The notes below the pieces were generated by a model. It had not been told where the DNA came from and searched no databases. It worked only from the letters and a program-made list of their open reading frames with translations. The position numbers and the translations under genes were made by a program. 64,000 nt of DNA from Chaetoderma sp. LZ-2023a (Eukaryota; Mollusca; Caudofoveata; Chaetodermatida; Chaetodermatidae), in assembly GCA_034401795.1 (NCBI GenBank), contig CM067369.1, forward strand, positions 185,940,936-186,004,935. Reading direction: 5' to 3'. Below are positions 25,901-34,374 of the stretch, piece by piece (the stretch's first letter is position 1; every line of letters begins with the position of its first letter).

Positions 25901-28900
25901 AGATCGAGTTTCATGTGTATGCGTAAATTTTTGATGGAGTTATGCCCCCTTTTGACTTACGAAATATGAAATATATCAACTTTCCGCACTTCTTTTCGCA
26001 CTCCTTCAAGATATTTAAGCGAAAATCGGTGCACCGCTTTAGTATAAGGACTTACTGAGTAAATTCGAGTTTCAGACATTTTCGTAAATTTTTCATGGGG
26101 TTATGCCCCCTTTCGACTTATGAAATAATAAAAATATTAGTTTTCCACACCTTTTTTCGCAGTCTTTCAAGATAAAAAATCTGAGAATTGCTACATTGCT
26201 TTGATATGACAAGTTACAGGCCGAGTTCGAGTTTCAGGTGTAAGCGTCAATTTTTGATGGCGTTATGCCCCCTTTCGACTTAAGAAATACAAAAAATATT
26301 AGCTTTCGCATTTCTTTCGCACACCTTCAAGATATTTAAGCGAAAATTGGTGCATCGCTTTAGTATAAGGAGTTACAGAGCAAGTTCGAGTTTCAGACAT
26401 TTTCGTCAATTTTTCATGGAGCTATGCTCCCTTTCGACTTATGAAATATGAAAAATATTAGTTTTCCGCACCTTTTTTCGCAGTCTTTCAAGATAGTATA
26501 CTGAGAATTGCTGCATAGCTTTGTTATGAGAAGTTACAGCCCAAGATCGAGTTTCAGGTGTATGCGTAAATCTTTGATGGCGTTATGCCCCCTTTTGACT
26601 TACAAAATAAAATATATCAGCTTTCCGCACTTTTTCGCACACCTTCAAGATATTTAAGCGAAAATCAGTGCACCGCTTTAGTATAAGGACATACTGAGCA
26701 AATTCGAGTTTCAGACATTTTCGTAAATCTTTCATGGAGTTATGCCCCCTTTTGACTTATGAAATAATTAAAATATTAGTTTTCCGCACTTTTTTTCGCA
26801 GTCTTTCAAGATATTATACTGAGAATTGTTACATTGCTTTGATATGACAAGTTACAGGCCGAGTTCGAGTTTCAGGTGTATGCGTCAATTTTTGATGAAG
26901 TTATGCCCCTTTCGACGTAAGAAATACGAAAAATATTAGCTTTCCGCACCTTTTTCGCACTCCTTCAAGATATTTAAGCGAAAATTGGTGCATCGCTTTA
27001 GTATAAGGAGTTACAGAGCAAGTTCGAGTTTCAGACATTTTCGTCAATTTTTCATGGAGTTATGCTCCCTTTCGACATGAAATATGAAAAATATTAGTTT
27101 TCCGCACCTTTTTTCGCAGTCTTTCAAGATATTCAACAGAGAATTGGTACATCACTTTATTATGAGAAATTACAGACCAAGTTTGGGTTTCAGGCGTTTG
27201 CGTCATTTTTTTAATAGAGTTATGTCCCCTTTCGACTTATGAAATACAAACATATCAGCTTTCAAGACTTTCCTTCTCCTTCACCATATATAACTGAGAC
27301 TTGGTTTATTGCTATGTTATGAGAAGTTACAGATCAAGTTCGAGCTTCAGATGCTTTTAACAATTTTTAATGAAATTTTTGACTGTCAATCTCTAAGATT
27401 TATATCACCAGGTAGGGGACATGTATTGCAAAGCAATACTTACAGAATGCTTGTTTTTTGTCACATTACATACTAATATGGTGATGGTTCGTGTTTGTTG
27501 TGTTTCCGTCTGAGAGTATACGAAATGAAACTTTCGTCCGATGCGTATAGTACTTTAGCACAAGTACATAGAGAGCGTATAGGACATTGAGGTCATCGCT
27601 CCCTCTTTACTAAAGAGGGGGTGGGGAGCGCATGTTATACAGTCATTACTCTCAACATCGGTTGTGTTAGCCGATGTCCAAGTCATTTCCTGATTGTGTT
27701 TACATACACAATTTCAGATGTTTTTTGTGCTCCAAAAGCAAAAGAGCTTGCTCTTCCAGCGATGAGCCAATCCTCTGACCTTTGCCTCCCTCCCGCCGAA
27801 TTCTCTTATGAATTCTGGCTATATCATAGATTATCAGGGTGGTAAGTATACTCTTGATGTGAAATAAACGAAATCACATGATATGATCCCAGCCTCTCTG
27901 CCCCATAGAGGCTCAGTCTTTCGGTGTTTTATGTTGCAATTTGTCAGCCAATAATTGGGAATAGAAAGAGACAGCCCCGCGCATGCGCGAGTTTGGGCCG
28001 CACATCCGCTGGACTGTCAGTTGAGTAACCTGCCCAGTGGGGGCAGTTTCTTTTTAATTCTGAGTCTTCTTGAAGCTAGCTTTGATAACAACGTAATCAG
28101 AATTTGTCAGCAAACCAAGAATGGTTGAAGTAAAAAGCCTGACGCTTGGAATCGGTGGTGAATCCAGAAGTCTGAATGGTACCGGTTCCTCCTTCTTTTC
28201 AGGATGTCATAACCAGAATATTTGCCACCAAAAAGACTTAAATGCCGCCACTCACCATGGACGCGCCATTTGAAGCCTTTTTCAAAGCAATCAGATATGA
28301 ATTTAGCAGGCATACCCACCAGCAGTCTAAAACTAGCAATCTTAATGTCATAGAGCAGAGGGCTGTCATCAGTCTCACAAGACCATACAATAGTGGTAAA
28401 AAAAGCGGATAACGGACAAGCTACTGTGGTTCAAAATTAATCTGACTATATAGCAGAAGCCCATAGGCAACTGGCAGACGAACATTTCTACAAGAAGGTC
28501 CAAACTGACCTCACACAACAACATACAAATTTAGTAGAAAAACGTCTAGATCAATTAGTCAGAGACGGGGGGAATAGATGCCAAAACCGCCATCAATCTA
28601 ATACCGAACCCACCAAAAACCGCGAGATTTTACCTTCTAACAAAAATCCACAAACAGAAAAAAGATGGTTCAATTCCAGGTAGACCCATAATCAGCGGCA
28701 ATGGCTGCCAACAGAATTAATAAGCAGTTTTGTAGACGAGCACATCAAAATGCATGTCACAAAAATCAAATCGTATGTGAAAGACACAACAGACTTCATA
28801 AACAAAGTGGAGAGCTATGGAGCAACATCACCCGACACTCTTCTCGTCACAATGGATGTCACTTCTCTATATACCAACATTCCAAGCAATGAAGGCCTGA

Positions 28901-31900
28901 GAGCGGTTGCCATATTCTGCCAGACCAACGGTTTGCCAGGAGACCTATCAATAAGATGCCTTCTCAATCTCCTTAAACTGGTACTTGAATGCAACAATTT
29001 CGAGTTCAACGGTGACCATTACCTACAAATAGGGGGAACCGGCATGGGCAGCAAAGTGGCTTGCACCTTTGCATGCATATTTATGGCTGACTTAGAAACT
29101 AAACTTCTACGCACAGCACCGCACCAACCGTCACTCTATGTCCAATACAGAGATGACATCTTTATGGTCTGGGAACATGGCCCAGAGGCTCTAGACGACT
29201 TTGGCGCCCACATGAATTCATTACACCACAGTATCAAATTCACTATGGATTCCTCTAGGCGTTTCTGGACACTATGGCCATAAACAAAGATGGCCACCAA
29301 ATTACATTCGATCTTTACACAAAACCTACAGACACAAATGGATACCTACACTACACATCAGAACACCCATCCAATTGCAAGGACTCCTCTCCATACGGAC
29401 AGTTCTTAAGACTCGGGCGCATATGTACCCACATAGAAGACTATGACACAAACAGTCTAGCTCTTCTGGGTCACTTTGAAGAAAGAGGATATCCCACCAA
29501 AATTCTAAGTGACGCCAGGTCTAAAGCCCGCTCACAAAACAGAGATACCCTCCTACACCCATCACCGAAGACACATATTGACATTTCACAACAGAAACCT
29601 GTCTTCGTATGTGACGTCAACTGAACAGGTATATTCCTCAAAAGGACAATCCAAAAATATTGGCCCATTCTAGAAGCCAGCCGCAAGTGCAGAATAGCAT
29701 TCCCGGAACCACCACTTTTCGGTTACAGAAGAAACAAAATCATCAAAGACTCCATAGTAAGAGCAAAGCTGCCTTCGATGACCAAGACCCTCCCCCATAG
29801 AAACCCGCTACTCCTTTGCAAAACAAGATGAGCAAGACCCTCCCCCATAGAAACCCGCTACTCCTTTGCAAAACAAGATGAGCAAGACCCTCCCCCATAG
29901 AAACCCGCTACTCCTTTGCAAAACAAGATGAGCAAGACCCTCCCCCATAGAAACCCGCTACTCCTTTGCAAAACAAGATGAGCAAGACCCTCCCCCATAG
30001 AAACCCGCTACTCCTTTGCAAAACAAGATGAGCAAGACCCTCCCCCATAGAAACCCGCTACTCCTTTGCAAAACAAGATGAGCAAGACCCTCCCCCATAG
30101 AAACCCGCTACTCCTTTGCAAAACAAGATGAGCAAGACCCTCCCCCATAGAAACCCGCTACTCCTTTGCAAAACAAGATGAGCAAGACCCTCCCCCATAG
30201 AAACCCGCTACTCCTTTGCAAAACAAGATGAGCAAGACCCTCCCCCATAGAAACCCGCTACTCCTTTGCAAAACAAGATGAGCAAGACCCTCCCCCATAG
30301 AAACCCGCTACTCCTTTGCAAAACAAGATGAGCAAGACCCTCCCCCATAGAAACCCGCTACTCCTTTGCAAAACAAGATGAGCAAGACCCTCCCCCATAG
30401 AAACCCGCTACTCCTTTGCAAAACAAGATGAGCAAGACCCTCCCCCATAGAAACCCGCTACTCCTTTGCAAAACAAGATGAGCAAGACCCTCCCCCATAG
30501 AAACCCGCTACTCCTTTGCAAAACAAGATGAGCAAGACCCTCCCCCATAGAAACCCGCTACTCCTTTGCAAAACAAGAAACTACAACATATGTCTCAAAA
30601 TGCAGAAGGACAGATTCTTCTCTAGCTCCCACACAAAGCTATCCTACAGATCCAAGATAATAGGCAACTGTCAAACTAGAAACATAGTATACCTTCTAAC
30701 CTGCGACAGATGCAGCAAACAATACAGGGGAGAGACACTACGCTCTTTCAAAGTCTGCATCCAAGAACAGTTACATTCTATCACGTATCTCCACAAAAAT
30801 GAGAGATACGATACCCCGGTATCCAGACATTTCAACAGACCTGGCCATTCTAGGAATGACATGAACTTAAGAATTATCCAGGTCTTGTCATCAGACCCTG
30901 AAGATGAAACTTCCACAAAATGGAGGAGACAATAAGAATGCCACTGGATACACCAGCTCCACACCATGGAGCCAATAAAAATTAATCTAGCAGGGTAAGG
31001 GCCACCCATTTCCCTGGGCCAGCTCATGAACAATAGGTGGACACACTATTTGGGAAATATCATAGATTATCAGGGGGTTAAGGATCAGCTCTCTCATGAA
31101 AAAAGAAATCCATGATTTCGTTTATTTTCTTGACCTATTCCTAATATAAGCCCATACCTTTCTCAAAGATGTCGGTTTGGAAATAAATTGAATGCCTTAC
31201 TGTAATAGAAGTCTGTGCTGCAAATAGCCAGAATACAAAGAAGAAATTGCGATATTCGATAATATCGGATAACTGTGCAAGCCTAAATTTGATCTGATAC
31301 AAAACCCAATTTGGCCACCAACTGACTGACCATCTTCAATATCAGTTTCAGTCTGATAGCTCTCTCTCTCTCTCTCTCTCTCCCTCCCTCCCTCCCTGAT
31401 GAAAATGGGAAAACTGACACTTCATTAATTTTTTAGCCAAGTGAGTTTATGCCATGGTAGGCATCCGTGATCCATCCGTGAAAGGCTATCTCCTCTGGTT
31501 TGATTGATTTCAACCAAATTTGGTTGAAATGATCCAGAGCCTCTATTCAGGATTTGGATTGGTCAATTTTTCGGTGAAAGGTTTAGATTTTATGAAAGAT
31601 TTACTGGAATTTGTCAAAGTGTGTCTCCTGCCGCTTGACAGATTTGATCCAAATTTGGCTAGAAGCACCTTATCTTTTGATTCAGAATTTTGATTAGTCG
31701 ATTTTTTTTTGTTGAAAATTGAGATTTTATAACAAATTTACTGGAAATTGAATTCCAATTTTGTTTTTTATATCTTGTTGCTGCTTGTATTTAATGGCTC
31801 ATGCTTGTTTAAATTAAGAGTGTCACAATATGCAATATGGCTCATGTATCGTGATACTAAAGCTTGATGATAAATATATCGTATCGGCACCTGTGGATCG

Positions 31901-32789
31901 CAATATATGAAAGTACACTATGGCTAGCAAGTAGATTAAAAAATTAAATACTGACATGACTGAATAACATGGATTATACCCATCTTATTTTAACAAGAGT
32001 TAACAAAACCTCTTGGCAAATAGAATGGAGATTGAGATTTTTGCTTGCCAGTATTTTATCACACTGTTAAATATGCCAAAATATTGACAAAATGTTTTAT
32101 TTCACATTTTGCTGGAGGTAGTTACAGCAATAACTCTTACTATGCAAGTATTTTGTATTTAATACAAGTCATCACCACACACACACGTATGCACGCACAC
32201 ACGTTCAAATACTAATGTTTCAGATGCTAGTAGACCTTTCAAGTTTTAGCTATGTGCCGCCCATCTCTAGCTAATCTCCACCAACACCGTGTTGGGATCG
32301 ATCGATCCTGAATGCCCTATCAATTTCCAGAAAACTATACAGGTAAGCCGTTGAATATATTGTAACTAATTTTACTGGGTGATGTTGCTGCCTATGGCAG
32401 CAAGAGCGCCTAGTTAAATTAGTTTCAAAATATTCAACAGAATGTTTATTAAATAGTGAAGACATACAATTCGTACAACAACGCTTAGTCCGTCTTCAAT
32501 TAAGCGTTTGTGACGTACTTATCTACGTCACTCATGACGTCATTGATTATGACATCATCATATACATCACGGTTAATTATGACATCATATGATGGATGGA
32601 TAAACTGGAAATATTAATGGTCCATATGAACATCAAGGCCCTTGGGCCTATTGTTTCTGTGTCCAATGATACCATGGCTAAAAATCTACGTTTAAAATGT
32701 CTGTTTTTTTAGGGTTTTTCCGCATCTTGAGAGGAAATGATGAGTGTGGAATTGAATCAAGCTGTGTCGCCGGTGAACCACGTGTGTAA
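10760..32789 (+). CDS. CTSB: Cathepsin B cysteine protease, last four coding exons (5' part not seen)
   Basis: Joined exons 10760-10904, 18231-18347, 20247-20375 and 32713-32789 give a continuous frame through three phase-1 introns and end at TAA 32787-32789. The product matches the C-terminal half of cathepsin B, a lysosomal papain-family (C1A) endopeptidase and dipeptidyl carboxypeptidase. The occluding-loop signature CDHH with paired His (mature His110/His111) is present, as are the catalytic His in [11 protein letters not shown] and the catalytic Asn in ANSWNTDWG. The Gly normally before the catalytic His (GGHA) is Glu here. The exon with the active-site Cys (CGSCW) and the prepropeptide were not found between 1 and 10760 and may lie upstream of the window. 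The last intron is 12.3 kb and filled by nested retroelements. No frame lesion is seen in the four exons, so the gene looks functional. Confidence 0.9.
11412..12551. mobile_element. Non-autonomous hAT-like transposon 1
   Basis: The 8-bp direct repeat ACGGTAAC at 11404-11411 and 12552-12559 flanks a perfect 16-bp terminal inverted repeat, TAGAGCTGTTCGGTAT. Length is 1140 bp. No transposase frame. The 8-bp duplication and TAG...CTA ends are hAT hallmarks. Confidence 0.88.
12806..14166 (+). mobile_element. TCCAGTTT-hairpin MITE (H1), copy B, interrupted by a TA-MITE
   Basis: The head (TAGTTTTAGCTATGCCC), central hairpin (about 12925-13015, GTTGAATATTTTGAAA...TTTCAAAATATTCAAC) and tail are in the usual order. 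They are split by the TA-flanked element at 13097-14039. The right end is ATGGATAAACTGGA. Confidence 0.8.
13097..14039. mobile_element. TA-flanked MITE, copy 2 (inverted relative to copy 1)
   Basis: Starts CCGTAATTTCTCGAC and ends GTCGAGTTTTAACGG, with TA at 13095-13096 and 14040-14041. It is near identical over its length to the reverse complement of 4191-5097, with an extra short internal duplication near 13440-13550. No ORF. Confidence 0.85.
14351..15383. mobile_element. TTAA-flanked composite element with long inverted termini
   Basis: TTAA at 14347-14350 and 15384-15387. The left terminus AGGTATTCACACCAGAATGC and the complement of the right terminus (AGGTGCATATTCACACC) match, and similarity continues for about 170 bp (a CATATGATGATTTCATTAC block and its complement). 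The centre (14546-15240) is a repeat starting ACAAGAGGCCCAAGGGCC with about three 157-bp modules marked by CCTACCACCAYAG. A solo end lies at 45523-45700. Confidence 0.65.
15503..17083. mobile_element. Non-autonomous hAT-like transposon 2
   Basis: The 8-bp direct repeat CTTAGCGA at 15495-15502 and 17084-17091 flanks a perfect 16-bp terminal inverted repeat, TAGGGCTGGGCGGTTT. Subterminal ACCGGT-rich inverted repeats are also present. Length 1581 bp, no transposase ORF. Confidence 0.9.
17092..17573. repeat. Remnant of dispersed repeat ending CCTTGGGCC
   Basis: The right side (17538-17572, CAGGTGAGCGATACAGTCCC then CTTGGGCCTTTTG) is the reverse form of the ACAAGAGGCCCAAGGGCC repeat end seen at 14546. 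The rest is non-coding without recognised features. Confidence 0.45.
17578..18205 (+). repeat. GTCCCCTACC-ended element, short copy (about 4 tandem modules)
   Basis: Begins GGTCCCCTACCAGTAAAACC and has about four degenerate modules of about 160 bp, each with CCCCTTTCGACTTATGAAATAC. It ends near GTAGGGCACATAATACTTAA and AGAATGCTTG. The same element with about 12 modules lies at 25406-27420. It directly abuts the (TTA)n tract before cathepsin B exon b. Confidence 0.6.
18204..18227 (+). repeat. (TTA)n microsatellite forming the pyrimidine side of a splice acceptor
   Basis: About eight TTA units immediately before TTTAG|GCGCC, the 3' splice site of cathepsin B exon b. Confidence 0.8.
18231..18347 (+). 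CDS. CTSB: Cathepsin B exon b
   Basis: Acceptor ATTTAG, donor G|GTATGT. It encodes [20 protein letters not shown], then [17 protein letters not shown]. This matches the family block with the conserved NGPVE..F.VY..F..YK. Phase 1 on both sides, 117 bp, no lesions. Confidence 0.92.
18852..19083. mobile_element. TTAA-flanked hairpin MITE (H2), copy 2
   Basis: TTAA at 18848-18851 and 19084-19087; ends CCCTTTAAGCC and GTGTTAAAGGG. The central palindrome has GACTGGCTCGGTTATCGAGC at its tip, with arms of about 60-70 nt including ACCAAGAGAAGACTA. Confidence 0.85.
19328..19640 (+). mobile_element. tRNA-derived SINE, copy 1
   Basis: The head GGCGGTAGCTCAGGC resembles a pol III A box; the B-box region is degraded. 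The body shares GAAACATAGGCAATCT, TTACCAATAATAGACTGAAA and AATCAGGGACTCGATA with the copy at 46428-46690. No ORF. Confidence 0.7.
19734..19962. mobile_element. TTAA-flanked hairpin MITE (H2), copy 3
   Basis: TTAA at 19730-19733 and 19963-19966; termini are diverged (CACATTAATGGCC, CATAAAATGG). The central GACTGGCTCGATTATCGAAC hairpin is intact. Confidence 0.75.
20247..20375 (+). CDS. CTSB: Cathepsin B exon c (catalytic His and Asn)
   Basis: Acceptor GCATGCAG, donor G|GTTTGT. It carries the catalytic His in [15 protein letters not shown] and the catalytic Asn in ANSWNTDWG. The residue before the His is Glu where the family normally has Gly. 129 bp, phase 1 both sides. Confidence 0.93.
20376..20861 (+). 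other. Start of the last cathepsin B intron, no feature recognised
   Basis: AT-rich. Two related stretches of about 50 bp (CATCTCATTTAG.TATCACATTT at 20400 and 20556) suggest an old tandem duplication. Nothing coding. Confidence 0.4.
20850..21299 (+). CDS. gag-like ORF start of DIRS copy 2 (149 codons, then stop)
   Basis: An open frame from ATG 20850 to a stop at 21297-21299. Its N-terminal part overlaps the terminal repeat. The product is Ser-rich ([13 protein letters not shown]) with an acidic end. No family motif was recognised; the gag-like assignment rests on position as first ORF of a DIRS element. It probably once continued into 21300-22900. Confidence 0.5.
   Translation: MSFNFSHQEYTYHPNTLEMMGEMKKTITDLVLELLRSLLPGSSSSLSSSFAPGQSVSVSGSGSLRKPVFVVDPEMAPASLALSLASPVDLGVKAMALSIRLSNVLEQRKAKGISTSCDTPPARAEFDPFSSLASNLSGQEEEDTVMAYR
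21300..22900 (+). pseudogene. Remainder of gag-like region, DIRS copy 2
   Basis: Broken into short frames. One shift lies beside a poly-C run at 21490-21502. The segment 21655-21730 ([12 protein letters not shown] in frame) matches 525-570 of copy 1, and 22390-22460 matches its QFEVL region. Confidence 0.5.
22926..23340 (+). pseudogene. Reverse transcriptase remnant, DIRS copy 2 (catalytic half deleted)
   Basis: The block [12 protein letters not shown] is readable near 23178-23215 in the frame starting at 23137. After about 23285 the sequence jumps to the segment equivalent to about 2437 of copy 1, so roughly 370-390 bp with the YIDD box are missing. Confidence 0.8.
23355..23830 (+). pseudogene. 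RNase H domain, DIRS copy 2
   Basis: The Asp of [11 protein letters not shown] at about 23470-23500 is followed, in shifted frames, by the Glu and Asp blocks ([16 protein letters not shown]). The closing [13 protein letters not shown] is near 23770-23810. Frameshifts near 23510 and a stop near 23655 show decay. Confidence 0.75.
23710..24213 (+). pseudogene. Post-RNase H domain, DIRS copy 2
   Basis: An open frame of 167 codons with [30 protein letters not shown] and APNWPSRSW, closely matching 2905-3420 of copy 1. Function unknown. Confidence 0.7.
24225..25243 (+). pseudogene. Tyrosine recombinase, DIRS copy 2
   Basis: The N-terminal domain is open to a stop at about 24624, then a shift of frame leads to the catalytic domain (24655-25176). 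That has the first Arg in [10 protein letters not shown] and an intact HSVRG box (H..R). A 2-bp loss just after WHCE (near 25172) makes a premature stop before the DHY Tyr block. The unshifted frame would reach a stop near 25243. Its lesions differ from those in copy 1, so the two copies died independently. Confidence 0.85.
25406..27420 (+). repeat. GTCCCCTACC-ended element with about 12 tandem modules of about 160 bp
   Basis: GTCCCCTACC at 25406 and GGTAGGGGAC at 27411-27420 are exact inverted ends. Inside, the box TTATGCCCCCTTTCGAC recurs about every 157-162 bp (about 25624, 25783, 25940, 26101, 26263, 26424, 26583, 26741, 26901, 27061, 27218). Alternate modules differ (TATACTGAGAATTG against TTTAAGCGAAAAT), giving a dimeric order of about 320 bp over most of the array. 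It is inserted in the 3' region of DIRS copy 2. No ORF. Confidence 0.75.
27460..28094 (+). repeat. 3' untranslated and terminal region of DIRS copy 2
   Basis: Resumes the DIRS 3' region after the tandem element (ATATGGTGATGGTT near 27477). It holds the right inverted-repeat arm at 27825-27866, then GC-rich sequence with GCGCATGCGC near 27978. Aligns with 5522-6225 of copy 1. Confidence 0.6.
28390..29625 (+). pseudogene. PLE reverse transcriptase
   Basis: The upstream part, in broken frames, reads KKADNG then [10 protein letters not shown], typical of the PLE N-terminal region. The frame 28750-29283 has [13 protein letters not shown] (motif A) and the catalytic YRDDIFMVW, with the Asp pair at 29152-29157. 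A frameshift near 29265 moves to the frame from 29274, with [20 protein letters not shown] and FLRLGRIC, the thumb region of PLEs. The enzyme would prime at a nick made by the endonuclease. Not functional. Confidence 0.88.
29778..30577 (+). repeat. Perfect minisatellite, 16 copies of a 50-bp unit, inside the PLE ORF
   Basis: The unit starts ATGAGCAAGACCCTCCCCCA and ends TGCAAAACAAG. The first copy differs by one base (ATGACCAAG); the others appear identical. 800 bp total. One unit is coding sequence of the element ([17 protein letters not shown]); each extra unit introduces an in-frame TGA at the unit junction. Confidence 0.95.
30528..30935 (+). pseudogene. PLE GIY-YIG endonuclease domain
   Basis: After the last 50-bp unit the frame continues to a stop at 30933-30935. 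It contains a Cys-containing linker, then [10 protein letters not shown]...QYRGET, the GIY-YIG core of Penelope-like endonucleases, and RHFNRPGHS downstream. The usual Arg of the second helix is not obvious (VCIQEQLHS). The domain would nick target DNA. It is separated from the RT by stops and the array. Confidence 0.8.
31131..32238 (+). other. Intron sequence with repeat fragments
   Basis: A (TC)n tract at about 31363-31382 is followed by CCCT repeats. 31437-31800 is a fragment of the CCATGGTAGGCATCCGTG / AATTTGGTTGAAAT repeat with degenerate modules of about 155 bp. 31817-31910 is a possible hAT-like remnant (GTGTCACAATATGCAATATG). Nothing coding. Confidence 0.4.
32239..32609 (+). mobile_element. 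TCCAGTTT-hairpin MITE (H1), copy C
   Basis: Head AGTTTTAGCTATGTGCCGCC, hairpin at 32350-32442, tail with ACATACAATTCGTACAACAA and repeated GACGTCAT-like boxes, right end ATGGATAAACTGGA. It lies about 100 bp before the last cathepsin B exon. Confidence 0.8.
32713..32789 (+). CDS. CTSB: Cathepsin B exon d (C-terminus and stop)
   Basis: Acceptor TTTTTTTAG. It encodes [20 protein letters not shown] to the stop TAA 32787-32789. The conserved ILRG.DECGIES block is the family's C-terminal strand. AATAAA at 32792-32797 is too close to the stop to be the sole polyadenylation signal. Confidence 0.92.
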
Positions 32790-33374
32790 AAAATAAAGGT
32801 TGTAACCTGATTGTAATCTTCAACATTCAAAAGATGTCAACATAATTTCCAGAATAATATGCAATTACTAAAACAAGTAGAAAAAATAGCTTTTTTTGCA
32901 TTTCCATTTGAATACTAGCTAATATAAACACTATGCATCTATCAATTACAGCGCTACTATGCCTTATCAATACAGTATTTGAAACACTTAAATTGTTTTA
33001 TGAATACCTATGTAAAATTAAAAATCGCGCTTTCACAGACACACACATGCACACATGAACGCACTCACCCACCCACCCGCATGCACGTACACATGCATGC
33101 ACACACACACACACCTGGCCATGTCACTCAGTTTTGTCACACACGCACACATACGCACTTGGCCATGTCACTCAGTTTTGTCTATGGCAGAAGCTTTCTC
33201 TGTAAATGATTGTACAACAGTATCAGTGCTGTTTTCAAAAATATTTTAATGGACATTTTTTACAATGAAACATCATTTGTATTACCTGCCCTGAGCGATT
33301 GCAGGTTAAGATTAAACAGATGCTGATATTTTTTACTAAGTGTCAATTATATTTGATAACTTTGTCAGTTTTAT
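32790..33374. other. Downstream of cathepsin B; no gene recognised
   Basis: Probably includes the cathepsin B 3' UTR. An irregular CA/CACA tract at 33040-33170 contains a 31-bp near repeat (TGGCCATGTCACTCAGTTTTG at 33117 and 33161). Confidence 0.4.
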
Positions 33375-33377
33375 TAA

Positions 33378-33597
33378 CCCTTTGACATCGAAGTGTGCCA
33401 ATACGACTTCGGCAGGTGTCGTGAAAAATATCCATTTGCAGACCAAAGAAAGACTATCCTTGAAAACTTACCACTAGAATGACTGGCTCAAAAACCAAAC
33501 CAGCCATTCAATTGACAAACTTTCTTCTTCCTCTGCAAATGGATATTTTAAATTCAGAAACATGAAATATCCTTGAGCGTATTTTAGTGCTAAGGTC
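33378..33597. mobile_element. TTAA-flanked hairpin MITE (H2), copy 4
   Basis: TTAA at 33374-33377 and 33598-33601; starts CCCTTTGACATCG. Arms carry CCATTTGCAGACCAAAGAAAG and its complement; the tip is diverged (GACTGGCTCAAAAACCAAAC). Confidence 0.7.
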
Positions 33598-34374
33598 TTA
33601 ATTACCTACTACTTACATCTTTTAATGATTCATGTGATAATTTACTCAGATAAGTTTGTTCTTTACTAAACCATACGTTTAACCATTTGTGTCATATTTT
33701 ACAGTTGCACCAAATTCTTTGGAAAGGAAGCTATAAATGTTTTGTTGTGTATTTTGAAAATAATTAGACTGAAACCTGTTGCTATCTAAAGTGTTGTGCA
33801 GACTAAAAAGTATAAATCGCCAATCACGGAATAATTGGCTGATCATCAATTGTATGGAAAATCACGGACTTTGTTGAATAATTAAGGGATCCATTTCCAG
33901 CTAGGCCCTCCCATTTCTAGCTATGCTCCACCCATTTTAGGTAAGCTGTTTTTATTTTGTACGTGTGGTGGGTTCAATTTAATATGTGCTTTGAGCTCTG
34001 AATTACCAGGATCTCAAGGAGATTTCGCCAGATACAAATGAGTTTAATCGGTGCGACAAATATAATTGCGGTTCTCTGAGATTAAAAATTGTTAGTTTGT
34101 GCCAAGCTTTTTGCAACAATACCTTCCAGTCAAATGACTTTCAAATTATTCAACATCTTATCTGTATTATGCTTCCTTTGAAATTGAAATACTGGGAATT
34201 CATGCTTGGAATGGTTACTGTTATTGATCTGTTATATTCGTAATTTTTATCTGAATTTATTTCACTTTTTACGTATTAACTGTAAATAAAACATATATTA
34301 TGTATAATTTGACCTTTTACTTCTGAATTGAAGAATCCAGTTTTTCGATCAATCATATTATGTCCTAATCAACA

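Larger units (their letters stand above)
28095..31050 (+). mobile_element. Penelope-like element (PLE), decayed, with internal 50-bp array
   Basis: It carries PLE reverse transcriptase followed by a C-terminal GIY-YIG endonuclease, the Penelope/Neptune-type layout. Comparison with DIRS copy 1 shows it interrupts the DIRS 3' region between about 28095 and 31050. There are frameshifts near 28440, 28680 and 29265 and a stop near 29622, plus an 800-bp tandem array. Confidence 0.8.
20862..31130 (+). mobile_element. DIRS-type retrotransposon copy 2, with nested insertions
   Basis: The left arm at about 20863-20893 (TTCACATCAAGAGTATACTT...) is the near-perfect inverse of 27835-27866. A further terminal copy lies at 31063-31130 (CATAGATTATCAGGGGGTTA). 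Between them are gag, RT, RNase H, the post-RNase H domain and a tyrosine recombinase. Two later insertions interrupt the 3' region: a tandem-module element (25406-27420) and a Penelope-like element (about 28095-31050). The whole nest sits in the last cathepsin B intron in the same orientation as the gene. Confidence 0.8.

Noticed and set aside
28107..28319. 70-codon - strand frame at the start of the Penelope element
   Set aside because: No family match recognised and it is antisense to the element; probably chance.
29778..30577. Possible CRISPR array
   Set aside because: The 50-bp units are directly adjacent without spacers, and the genome is eukaryotic; it is a minisatellite.
33055..33249. 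His/Thr-rich frames
   Set aside because: Products of the CA-rich tract.
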